Source: UBA2991 sp965221735
GTDB lineage: Bacteria > Chloroflexota > Dehalococcoidia > Tepidiformales > Tepidiformaceae
NCBI GenBank assembly: GCA_965221735.1
Contig: OZ244910.1
Coordinates: forward strand, 2,356,001 to 2,420,000
Length of the DNA stretch: 64,000 nt
Direction of reading: 5' to 3'
The position numbers and the translations under genes were made by a program. The notes beneath the pieces are model-generated. The model worked only from the letters and a program-made list of their open reading frames with translations. It searched no databases and was not told the origin of the DNA. This document shows positions 45,687-53,074 of this stretch, in pieces (position 1 is the stretch's first letter; each line of letters opens with the position of its first letter).

Positions 45687-48230
45687 GTGACCACGCCGAT
45701 TCGACGGCAGTACCTGGACCTGAAGAAGCGGCACCCGGGCGCGATCCTCTTCTTCCGGCTGGGTGACTTTTACGAGACGTTCGACGATGACGCGGAGCTC
45801 GTGGCGCGCGAGCTCGACATCGTCCTGACGACGAAGCCGATGGGGAAGGGCATCCGCGTGCCGCTGGCGGGCGTCCCCTACCACAGCATCGACGGGCACG
45901 TGTCGAAGCTGGTGAAACGCGGGCACCGGGTGGCGATCTGCGAGCAGATGGCGGACCCGGCGAGCGTGAAGGGGATCGTCCCGCGCGAGGTCGTGCGCAC
46001 GGTCACGGCGGGGACGGTCACGAGCGAGGCGGCGCTCTCGGCGGAGACGCCGAACGAGCTGGCGGCGCTGGTCGAGCGGGGCGGGGAGCGGGGCCTGGCG
46101 CTGGCCGACGTGACGACGGGCGAGGTGCGGGTGGCGGCGGGGGAGGGCGCAGCGGCGGAGCTCGCGCGGGCGGCGCCGGCGGAGCTGCTGGTGGAGGAGG
46201 AGGGCGCGGGGCTGGGGGCGGCCGGTACCGAGGTGGAGCGCCCACGCCTGAGCGCGGCGGTGGCCTCGGCGCTGGTGGCGGAGCAGTACGGCGAGGCGGC
46301 GCCGGAGACGCTGGTGGGGAGCGAGGCGGCGGTGGCGGCGGTGGCGCAGGTGCTCGCCTACCTGGGCGAGGTGTACCCGGAGGCGGCGGGGGCGCTGGGG
46401 CGGGTGCGCACGCTCGCGAGCGAGGAAACCGTGTCGCTGGACGGGCGCACGCTGACGAACCTGGAGGCGCTGCCGGCGGGCGACGGCCGGCCCTCGCTCT
46501 TCGACGTGCTGAACCGGACGCGCTCGCCGATGGGGGCGCGCCTGCTGCGGCGCTGGCTGGCGCAGCCCCTGCGCGAGGCGGACTCGCTGGGGGCGCGCCA
46601 CGACGCGGTCGCGTGGGCGCTGGAGCGCCCGATCGAGCGGGAACGCGCGCAGACGATCCTGAAGGGGATTCCCGACGTGGCCCGCCTCTGCGGGCGCCTG
46701 GGGGCACGGGCGGCCTCGCCACGGGACCTGGCGGCGTTGCGACACGGGCTGCGGGCCGCGCTCGACCTGGGAGCGCTGCTGGAGACCTCGGAGCCGCCGG
46801 CGCTGCTGACGGAAGCGCAGGCGGCGCTGGCGGACGTGGTCGAGGCGCTGCTGGCGCTGGATGGAGCGCTCGCGGAGGACCCGCCACCGACCTTCGACGA
46901 GGGCGGGGTGATCGCGCCGGGGCACGACCCCGAGATCGACACGCTGCGGGGGCGGACGCGGTCGGCGCGGGAGGCGCTGCTGGCGCTGGAGGCGGAGGAG
47001 CGGGAGCGGACCGGCATCCGCACGCTGAAGGTGGGGCAGAACAAGGTGTTCGGCTACTACCTGGAGGTCTCGGTGGCGAACACGGAGCTCGTCCCGGAGC
47101 GCTTCCAGCGGCGGCAGACCCTGGTGGGGGCGGAGCGCTATGTGACGGAGGAGCTGAAAGAGCTGGAGAGCGGCATGACGACCTCGCGCGAGCGGCTGGC
47201 GGCGCGGGAACGGCAGGCGTTCGAGGCGCTGGTCGAGCGGCTGGCGGGGCAGCTGGAGGCGCTGCAGCGGGCGGGCGAGGGGCTCGCCACCATCGATGTC
47301 GCGCTGGGGCTGGCGGAGACGGCAGCGGAGCGGGGCTACGCCCGCCCGGAGTTCGGGGACGGGACGCGGATGGCGATCCGCGGGGGGCGGCACGCGGTGG
47401 TGGAGGCTGCGCTGGGGCCGGGGCGGTTCGTACCGAACGACTGCGTGCTGGAAAGGGACTCGCGCATCCTGCTCCTGACCGGTCCGAACATGAGCGGCAA
47501 ATCGACCTACCTGCGGCAGGTGGCCCTGATCGCGCTCATGGCGCAGGCCGGCAGCTTCGTGCCGGCAGAGGTAGCGGAGCTGCCGCTGTTCGACCGCATC
47601 TTTACGCGCATCGGGGCGCACGACGACCTGGCGGCGGGGCACTCGACGTTCATGGTGGAGATGGTGGAGACGGCGCAGATCCTGCACCGGGCGACGGACC
47701 GATCGCTCGTGATCCTGGACGAGGTGGGGCGGGGGACGAGCACATTCGACGGGATGGCGATCGCGCGGGCCGTCCTGGAGTTCCTCGACGCGCGGCCGGA
47801 GGGGCCGCCACGGACGCTGTTCGCGACGCACTACCACGAGCTGACGGCGGTGGCGGCCGAACTGGGGAGCGCGGACAACGCGCACGTCGCCGTCCACGAC
47901 GAGGGCGGCGAGGTCGTGTTCGAGCACCACATCGAGCCGGGGCCGAGCGACCGCTCGTACGGCATCCACGTCGCGCGACTGGCGGGGCTGCCGGCGTCGG
48001 TGGTGGAGCGGGCGCGGACGCTGCTCGACGAGCTCGAGGGCGACCCCGTGGAGGCAGGGGAGACAGCGACGGCTGCATTCCCCGCTGCCCCCGTCGTCCA
48101 GGCGGCGCTGTTCGGCGAGGAGAGTGCAATCGAGGCGGAGCTGGCCGAGCTGGACCTGGAGTCGATGACGCCGCTGGAGGCGATGGGCGTGCTGGGAGAG
48201 CTGCGCGAGCGAGCGCGGGGGACCGGGTGA
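45687..48230 (+). CDS. mutS: DNA mismatch repair ATPase MutS
   Basis: Finds mismatches and recruits MutL. The 847-residue protein has the mismatch-contact Phe-x-Glu in GDFYETF (Phe28, Glu30). The lever and clamp domains are in the middle, and the ABC-type ATPase has Walker A GPNMSGKST near 599-607, the DEVGRGTSTFDG region near 677 and ATHYHEL. It starts at GTG with AAGGGG about 10 bases upstream; TAGAAT (45646-45651) is a possible -10. It overlaps mutL (GTGA), so the two proteins are translationally coupled. Confidence 0.97.
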   Translation: MTTPIRRQYLDLKKRHPGAILFFRLGDFYETFDDDAELVARELDIVLTTKPMGKGIRVPLAGVPYHSIDGHVSKLVKRGHRVAICEQMADPASVKGIVPREVVRTVTAGTVTSEAALSAETPNELAALVERGGERGLALADVTTGEVRVAAGEGAAAELARAAPAELLVEEEGAGLGAAGTEVERPRLSAAVASALVAEQYGEAAPETLVGSEAAVAAVAQVLAYLGEVYPEAAGALGRVRTLASEETVSLDGRTLTNLEALPAGDGRPSLFDVLNRTRSPMGARLLRRWLAQPLREADSLGARHDAVAWALERPIERERAQTILKGIPDVARLCGRLGARAASPRDLAALRHGLRAALDLGALLETSEPPALLTEAQAALADVVEALLALDGALAEDPPPTFDEGGVIAPGHDPEIDTLRGRTRSAREALLALEAEERERTGIRTLKVGQNKVFGYYLEVSVANTELVPERFQRRQTLVGAERYVTEELKELESGMTTSRERLAARERQAFEALVERLAGQLEALQRAGEGLATIDVALGLAETAAERGYARPEFGDGTRMAIRGGRHAVVEAALGPGRFVPNDCVLERDSRILLLTGPNMSGKSTYLRQVALIALMAQAGSFVPAEVAELPLFDRIFTRIGAHDDLAAGHSTFMVEMVETAQILHRATDRSLVILDEVGRGTSTFDGMAIARAVLEFLDARPEGPPRTLFATHYHELTAVAAELGSADNAHVAVHDEGGEVVFEHHIEPGPSDRSYGIHVARLAGLPASVVERARTLLDELEGDPVEAGETATAAFPAAPVVQAALFGEESAIEAELAELDLESMTPLEAMGVLGELRERARGTG

Positions 48231-49972
48231 GCGGCGCGCGGCGCATCCGCCAGCTGCCGCCAGAGGTAGCGGCGCGCATCGCCGCCGGGGAGGTCATCGA
48301 GCGGCCGGTCTCGGTGGTTCGGGAGCTGCTCGACAACGCCATCGACGCGGGGGCCAGGCGCATCCGCGTGACCATCGTGGAGGGCGGACTGCGGTCGATC
48401 GAGATAAACGACGACGGCCGGGGCATCCCGCCGGACCAGATCGAGGTGGCGTTCGAGCGGCATGCGACGAGCAAGATCGCGGGGGCGGGGGACCTGCGGC
48501 GGGTGGAGACGCTCGGCTTCCGGGGGGAGGCGCTGGGGGCGGTCGCGGCCGCGGCGGAGGTCGACATCGTGACGCGGGCGGAGGGGGAGCCGGTGGGGGT
48601 GGCGGCGTTGCTCGTGGACCGCGAGGTGGTGCGCCGGAGCGCCCGGGCGGCGCCGGTGGGAACGACGATCACGGTGCGGGAGCTGTTCGCGAAGGTGCCC
48701 GCGCGGCGGAACTTCCTGGGCTCGGCGGCGAGCGAGGGGCGGCAGATCACGACGCTGGTCTCGCACTACGCGCTGGCCTACCCCGACATCGCCTTCCGGC
48801 TGGAGGCGGGGCGGCGCCCGTTCCAGACGAGCGGCGACAGCAACCTGCGGCACGCGGTGGCGGCGGTGTACGGGGCGGAGCAGGGCGACGCGATGCTCGA
48901 TGTAGCGCACGAAGAGAACGGCATCGCGGTCGCGGGGCTGACTGGACCGCCTTCATTGCACCGGGGGAACCGCACGGGCATCGCGCTCTTCGTGAACGGC
49001 CGCTGGGTGCAGAGCGCGGCCCTGCGGTTCGCGGTGAGCGACGCCTACCAGTCGGAGCTGCCGGGGGGGCGCTACCCGGTGGCGAGCGTCGCCCTGCAGG
49101 TGCCGCCGGAAGAGGTCGACGTGAACGTCCACCCGGCGAAGGCGGAGGTGCGCTTCCGCGACCAGCGGGGGGTGGCGCGGGTCCTGCGCCATGCGATCGT
49201 GAAGGCGCTGGAGGGGTCCGAGGTGGTGGCCTGGTCGCTGGGCGACCTCCCGGGAACGGCGAACACCCCTGCAGAGGCGCCACGTCCTTCCCTGCGCGAG
49301 CGGCTGCAGCCGCCGGAGAGCGCGGGGGCGCAGCCGGCGCTGGGAGGGGATCTCGGTCGGGCGGCGCCGCCGAGCGGGGAGGAGGGGCCGCGGACGCAGC
49401 GGGAGACGCTGCCGTTGCTGCGCGTGGTGGGGCAGGTGGCGACGACGTACATCGTGGCGGAGGGGCCGGACGGGATGTACCTGATCGACCAGCACGCGGC
49501 GCACGAGCGGGTCGTGTTCGACCGGCTGAAGGCGCGGGAGGGCGGGGAGGACGCGGTGCAGCCGCTGCTGGAGCCGGTACTGGTCGAGCTGGACCGGACG
49601 GCGGCGGCGGTCTTCGAGGAGCACGGGTCGCACCTGGAGCGGCTGGGGCTGGCGCTCGAGCCTTTCGGGGACGCGGCCTGCCTCGTGCGGGCGGCGCCGC
49701 CGGGGTTCGGGGACGGCGACATCGCCGGGGGGTTGCGGGCGATGCTGGAGAAGCTGGGGGGCGAGCAGCGCGTGGCGGACCCGTTCGACCGGGCGGCGGC
49801 GAGCGTGGCCTGCCACAGCAGCGTGCGGGCGGGGATGGCGCTCTCGCTGGAGGAGATGCGGCAGCTGGTCGAGGACCTCGGGGCGACCGCCTCGCCGCGG
49901 ACGTGCCCCCACGGGCGGCCCACGCTCATACACGTCCGCCAGGAAGCGCTCGACCGGCAGTTCGGCCGGTGA
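48227..49972 (+). CDS. mutL: DNA mismatch repair protein MutL
   Basis: GHKL ATPase and probable nicking endonuclease. The 581-residue protein starts at GTG 48227 overlapping mutS. N-terminal motifs are RELLDNAIDAGA (ATP-binding Glu/Asn), NDDGRGIP and TLGFRGEALG; a Pro/Glu linker lies around 340-385. The C-terminal endonuclease motif is DQHAAHERVVFD (421-432), where the family's last Glu is Asp, and CPHGRPT is present near the end. This indicates a methyl-independent system with an endonuclease MutL. No mutH is seen. Confidence 0.95.
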   Translation: MSGARRIRQLPPEVAARIAAGEVIERPVSVVRELLDNAIDAGARRIRVTIVEGGLRSIEINDDGRGIPPDQIEVAFERHATSKIAGAGDLRRVETLGFRGEALGAVAAAAEVDIVTRAEGEPVGVAALLVDREVVRRSARAAPVGTTITVRELFAKVPARRNFLGSAASEGRQITTLVSHYALAYPDIAFRLEAGRRPFQTSGDSNLRHAVAAVYGAEQGDAMLDVAHEENGIAVAGLTGPPSLHRGNRTGIALFVNGRWVQSAALRFAVSDAYQSELPGGRYPVASVALQVPPEEVDVNVHPAKAEVRFRDQRGVARVLRHAIVKALEGSEVVAWSLGDLPGTANTPAEAPRPSLRERLQPPESAGAQPALGGDLGRAAPPSGEEGPRTQRETLPLLRVVGQVATTYIVAEGPDGMYLIDQHAAHERVVFDRLKAREGGEDAVQPLLEPVLVELDRTAAAVFEEHGSHLERLGLALEPFGDAACLVRAAPPGFGDGDIAGGLRAMLEKLGGEQRVADPFDRAAASVACHSSVRAGMALSLEEMRQLVEDLGATASPRTCPHGRPTLIHVRQEALDRQFGR

Positions 49973-50006
49973 CCGCGTTTGACCGGCCTCGCGAAGGGCC
50001 TCCACC

Positions 50007-51056
50007 ATGGGCGCGGTGAGCGGTATCAGCGCCGGGCGCATTCTTCCCGTGATCGCGAGCATCGGGTTCGTGCTGGCCCTGCCGATCCTGCTCTTCACGA
50101 CGAACATCCGCTTCCTGGCGAGCGACACGGGGTACCTGGAAGGAGGTCTGCGGCGCCACGACGCAGCGGAGAACACGGGCATCGCGCTGAACGAGCTCGA
50201 CTACGCCGTCGGAGCGATCGTGCGGTACTTCGAGGACGACGCGGACACGCTGCGCATCCTCGTGTTCACGGGCGGGCAGGAGACGGCGCTCTTCAGCGAG
50301 GACGAGACGTTGCACATGGAGGACGTGAAGGGCCTCATGCGGGCGATCTTCCGGGCAAACGAGGTGGCGCTGGGGTTCGTGCTGGCCTACGTGGCGGCGA
50401 CGGTGCTGTGGGCGGGGGAGCGGTCGGGGCGGCATCTGGCAAAGGAGACGCTGGCGGCCGTGGGCGTGGGGGCGCTGGTGGGGGTGGCGGTGGGGATCGT
50501 CGCGCTGGTGGGGTTCGACGGAGCCTGGAACCAGCTCCACGAGGTCCTGTTCACGAACGACCTGTGGCTGCTGGATCCGCGAACGGACCGGCTCATCCAG
50601 ATGTTCCCGGAGACGTTCTGGGCGGAGGCGACGTTCATTGTCGTCGGGATGGCGCTGGCGGAGGCGGTCGTGCTGGTCGGAGGCGCGGGAGGGTACCTCT
50701 GGTTCACGCGCCCGCCACGCGCTGAGCAGGACGAACCGGAGGCGGAGGCGGACGACGGAGCAGTCGACGATGAGGATGAGGGCGAGGAAAACGACACGCC
50801 TGATTCGGACGAAGGGGATGAGGAGGAGGAAGCGGTGGAAGGCGACGGCGCAGCAGAGGACGAGGAGGAGGGCGCAGAGGCTCCCGACTCAGCGGAAAGC
50901 GGTCGGGAGGACGAGGAGCCCACGGACAAATTGGAGCCCGAAGAGGCGGAGGGGTCAGTGGAGGATGAGGAGGGGCCCGGGGATCAGGACGAGCAGCCGC
51001 AGCCGCCACCGCCGCAGGCGCAGCCGCCGGAGGCGCCGAACTCCGGCTCCATCTGA
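50007..51056 (+). CDS. DUF1461 integral membrane protein with long acidic tail
   Basis: A 349-residue protein. Residues 1-235 fit the DUF1461/TIGR01906 membrane family: a first span at about 12-30, an outside loop with NELDYAVGAIVRYFEDDA and HMEDVKGLMR, spans at about 118-135 and 143-165, MFPETFW, and a last span at about 205-230. The remaining 115 residues are a very acidic Asp/Glu tail ending in a Pro/Gln run (QPQPPPPQAQPP). The tail's base and codon make-up differs from the rest and resembles a disordered region. Function unknown. Its last 73 bases overlap the antisense FmdB gene. Confidence 0.85.
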   Translation: MGAVSGISAGRILPVIASIGFVLALPILLFTTNIRFLASDTGYLEGGLRRHDAAENTGIALNELDYAVGAIVRYFEDDADTLRILVFTGGQETALFSEDETLHMEDVKGLMRAIFRANEVALGFVLAYVAATVLWAGERSGRHLAKETLAAVGVGALVGVAVGIVALVGFDGAWNQLHEVLFTNDLWLLDPRTDRLIQMFPETFWAEATFIVVGMALAEAVVLVGGAGGYLWFTRPPRAEQDEPEAEADDGAVDDEDEGEENDTPDSDEGDEEEEAVEGDGAAEDEEEGAEAPDSAESGREDEEPTDKLEPEEAEGSVEDEEGPGDQDEQPQPPPPQAQPPEAPNSGSI

Positions 51057-51220
51057 GCGACGGCGGAGTCCCCACCAACCACGGCGACGGCGAAGTTGGA
51101 GATGGTTCGCTCGGCGGGATCGCCGCATTCGCAGATCGCCGCGGCAGTAGCCTCCGACATGGGGCGGCGACGCTCGAAGGTTTCGCGGCAGGTGGGGCAG
51201 TAGTACTCGTAGATCGCCAT
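50984..51220 (-). CDS. FmdB family zinc-ribbon protein
   Basis: A 78-residue protein beginning MAIYEYYCPTC, the FmdB/CxxC_CXXC_SSSS hallmark, with zinc-site cysteines C8, C11, C30 and C32. The second pair is CECG, one residue tighter than the usual CPxCG. The C-terminal tail is Gly/Cys-rich (GGCACGGGGCGCSS), another known variation. It is read against the end of the DUF1461 gene. TATACT lies 6 bases before the ATG with no Shine-Dalgarno. Relatives are linked to regulation of amidase genes, but function is mostly unknown. Confidence 0.88.
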   Translation of the reverse strand: MAIYEYYCPTCRETFERRRPMSEATAAAICECGDPAERTISNFAVAVVGGDSAVAQMEPEFGASGGCACGGGGCGCSS

Positions 51221-51226
51221 GTGGGG

Positions 51227-51232
51227 AGTATA
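51227..51232 (-). promoter_or_regulatory. -10 element for a leaderless fmdB-like transcript
   Basis: TATACT, one mismatch from TATAAT, ends 6 bases before the ATG, so transcription should start at or within a base or two of the start codon. Confidence 0.55.
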
Positions 51233-51245
51233 GCGGTGCCCGCCG

Positions 51246-51458
51246 TCAGGCGGCGCTGGAAGGGCGGCTCCCGGACTGCTCGCCGGGGGTCTCGGCCGTG
51301 ACGGGGGCGGGAACGGGGTCGGGCTCGGGGGGAAGGTGGGGCGGGAGGCCGGTCGCCATCTCGCGCTCGATCGCGCGGGTGATGGGGTTGCCGGGCTGCA
51401 CCCAGCCGCCGCGTCGGAGGCGGGGCAATGAGGGGCGGCGGACCGACCAGCGAGGCAT
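51246..51458 (-). CDS. Small hypothetical protein
   Basis: A 70-residue, Pro- and Arg-rich frame (MPRWSVRRPSLPRLRRGGW...) that I do not recognise. The basic N-terminal third and proline-rich C-terminal half suggest a disordered protein. It lies between the alpha/beta hydrolase and the FmdB gene on the same strand. TAGCGT stands 9 bases before the ATG and no Shine-Dalgarno is present. In high-GC DNA such short frames can be chance, so the call is tentative. Confidence 0.4.
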   Translation of the reverse strand: MPRWSVRRPSLPRLRRGGWVQPGNPITRAIEREMATGLPPHLPPEPDPVPAPVTAETPGEQSGSRPSSAA

Positions 51459-51513
51459 GGGCGGGAGACGCTAGGGCATCACCGCGCGGGGTTCAAGATC
51501 AAATGCCTGATCA

Positions 51514-52323
51514 CTATGTCGCGCTGGCTGGCAGCCCGTCGCGTTCCTCGGCGCGGGCGAGGAAGGCAAGGACGTACTCGTTGAAGACCTCGGGCTGCTC
51601 GAAGTAGGTCGAGTGGCCAGCGCCCGCCATCTCGAAGAGGTCGGCGCCGGGGACGAGCGAGTGCGCCTCGCGGATGAGCTCCGGGGAGGTGATGCGGTCG
51701 TATTCGCCCACGATGAAGGCGATCGGGAGGCCCGAGTCGATGAGCATCTGGTGGGTGCTGCCGCGATAGCTGGCGGGCGGGGGGCCGAGTACGTTGGCCT
51801 CGCGGGGCGGGTTGAGGCGGCGGATCTGGTGGTAGAGGTGGGCGAGGGCGGGCTGCTCGTCGGGGAAATGGGGGGCGAGGGCGTGGGCGCGGAGGCCGGC
51901 GTCCCCGCGCTCGACGCGAAGGGCGGCCTGCAGCTCGCGGACGCGGTCGTTGGTAGAGCCGGCGTTCGTGCCGCAGAGCACGAGGGAGCGGGCGCGGTCG
52001 GGGGCGAGGCGCAGGAGTCCGGCGACCGCGCGTCCGCCCATGGACTGCGCGACGACATGAGCGCGGTCGATGTCGAGGTGCTCGAGCAGCCCCGCGAGGT
52101 CGCGCCCGAAGGCGCCGCGGTCGTGTTCCCCGAGGGCGAGGGAGCGACCCCAGCCGCGGGCGTCGTAGACGGTGCAGCGGTAGCGCTCGCCGAAGACGGG
52201 GAGCTGCTGCCACCAGGAGAGGGCGTTGCCGCCCGCCCCGTGGTGGAATACGACGTGGTCGTCTTCAGGGTTGCCGTGTTGCTCGTAGTAGATGCGGGAG
52301 CCGTCGAGGTCGGCGAAGGGCAT
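51514..52323 (-). CDS. Alpha/beta hydrolase
   Basis: A 269-residue hydrolase of the alpha/beta fold. FHHGAGG near 26-32 is the oxyanion-hole region and the nucleophile elbow is VAQSMGG with Ser94. Asp209 (GEYDRI) and His237 (GAGHSTYF) complete the triad. The layout is that of esterases, haloperoxidase-like or C-C hydrolases; the substrate is unknown. No signal peptide. It begins 26 bases after the NYN gene but has its own TACACT 6 bases before the ATG, so it may have a separate leaderless transcript. Confidence 0.9.
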   Translation of the reverse strand: MPFADLDGSRIYYEQHGNPEDDHVVFHHGAGGNALSWWQQLPVFGERYRCTVYDARGWGRSLALGEHDRGAFGRDLAGLLEHLDIDRAHVVAQSMGGRAVAGLLRLAPDRARSLVLCGTNAGSTNDRVRELQAALRVERGDAGLRAHALAPHFPDEQPALAHLYHQIRRLNPPREANVLGPPPASYRGSTHQMLIDSGLPIAFIVGEYDRITSPELIREAHSLVPGADLFEMAGAGHSTYFEQPEVFNEYVLAFLARAEERDGLPASAT

Positions 52324-52329
52324 CGGGGC

Positions 52330-52335
52330 AGTGTA
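52330..52335 (-). promoter_or_regulatory. -10 element for a leaderless hydrolase transcript
   Basis: TACACT ends 6 bases before the ATG of the alpha/beta hydrolase; no Shine-Dalgarno is present. The spacing equals that at the fmdB-like and bioA genes. Confidence 0.45.
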
Positions 52336-52349
52336 CGCGGGCGGGGTGT

Positions 52350-52928
52350 TCAGGTTCGACGGATCGCGTCCATGAAGGCCGTATCAATTTCGACGCGCTC
52401 GTCGGCTTCCTGCCAGAGTTCGCGAGAGTAGGTTCCCCTCGGCCCGTGAAGCAGCCAGAACGAAACACCTTCCTGCTTCGCCACCTGCACAGCCGGATGG
52501 AAGTCCGCGTCTCCTGCCAGGAGGGCCATGTGCGTGACCCGCTGCCTGGCGCTGAGCAGGGCGATGTCGAGCCCCAATAGCAGATCTACACGCTTCTGCT
52601 GGAAGGTCGGCCGCCCGTCCACTCCCTGACCCCCTCGCTGCAGCCGCCCTTCTCGCAGCTCGAAGCGGGGCAGCGAACTGACGGCGTCCGCGAATCGCTG
52701 GTACCCAGACATCAGCCGTCGCTCCTCTGGCGTCGGGGTGTCGGTCTGATAAGGAGGGCAGGTGTAGTAGTAAGTCCTGAGATGTTCAAGGTGGCCCATG
52801 GTCCGCTCGGCCACCGCCTCTTGAATGGCTCGCCCCAGACTCCCGTAGTCGGGTCGCACGCCTCCCAAGTGCCGCCTGCAAACGGCGTCGAGATAGCCGC
52901 CATCTACGAAGATCGCGAGACTCGGCAC
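52350..52928 (-). CDS. NYN-domain (PIN-like, LabA-type) predicted nuclease
   Basis: A 192-residue protein of the NYN/LabA PIN-like group. It has the first acidic strand LAIFVDGGYLD (Asp9), the central QKRVDLLLGLDIALL (Asp115, Asp121) and LLAGDADFHPAV (Asp140, Asp142). These acidic residues form the metal site of PIN-type RNases. I chose GTG 52928 because GGGGAGG ends 5 bases before it; GTG 52934 overlaps that site. The gene lies just behind an intrinsic terminator and a separate promoter, so its expression probably depends on read-through. Its codon use is less GC-extreme than its neighbours, which may mark transfer. The RNA target is unknown. Confidence 0.85.
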   Translation of the reverse strand: MPSLAIFVDGGYLDAVCRRHLGGVRPDYGSLGRAIQEAVAERTMGHLEHLRTYYYTCPPYQTDTPTPEERRLMSGYQRFADAVSSLPRFELREGRLQRGGQGVDGRPTFQQKRVDLLLGLDIALLSARQRVTHMALLAGDADFHPAVQVAKQEGVSFWLLHGPRGTYSRELWQEADERVEIDTAFMDAIRRT

Positions 52929-52945
52929 CTGCACCTCCCCGGTAC

Positions 52946-52979
52946 AAAAAAGGCCGACGCCTCATAGAAGCGCCGGCCT
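52946..52979 (-). terminator. Intrinsic terminator upstream of the NYN gene
   Basis: On the minus strand a ten-pair stem (AGGCCGGCGC with GCGTCGGCCT, one G-U pair) with a nine-base loop is followed by six U residues, the most classic terminator in the window. It lies between a TTGACA promoter and the NYN gene, whose Shine-Dalgarno begins 5 bases after the U-run. It could be an attenuator or the end of a small RNA of about 80 bases. Confidence 0.85.
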
Positions 52980-53029
52980 AGATACTCTGCCAACGTCCTT
53001 TAGCGAACGCTGGGGAAGATACTTGCGAC

Positions 53030-53059
53030 AGGTTAGCTTTGTTTGGGCGTGCGTGTCAA
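53030..53059 (-). promoter_or_regulatory. Promoter for the NYN leader RNA
   Basis: TTGACA (53059-53054) and TAACCT (53035-53030) are separated by 18 bases on the minus strand, just after the NuoF-like gene ends. The start would be near 53023. The roughly 78-base transcript to the terminator is A/T-richer than its surroundings and contains no clear reading frame. Confidence 0.6.
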
Positions 53060-53074
53060 GCAGGACCAGGAGAG

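Noticed and set aside
52350..52928. Toxin-antitoxin module
   Set aside because: PIN-like folds occur in VapC toxins, but this NYN/LabA type is longer and no small antitoxin gene lies beside it.
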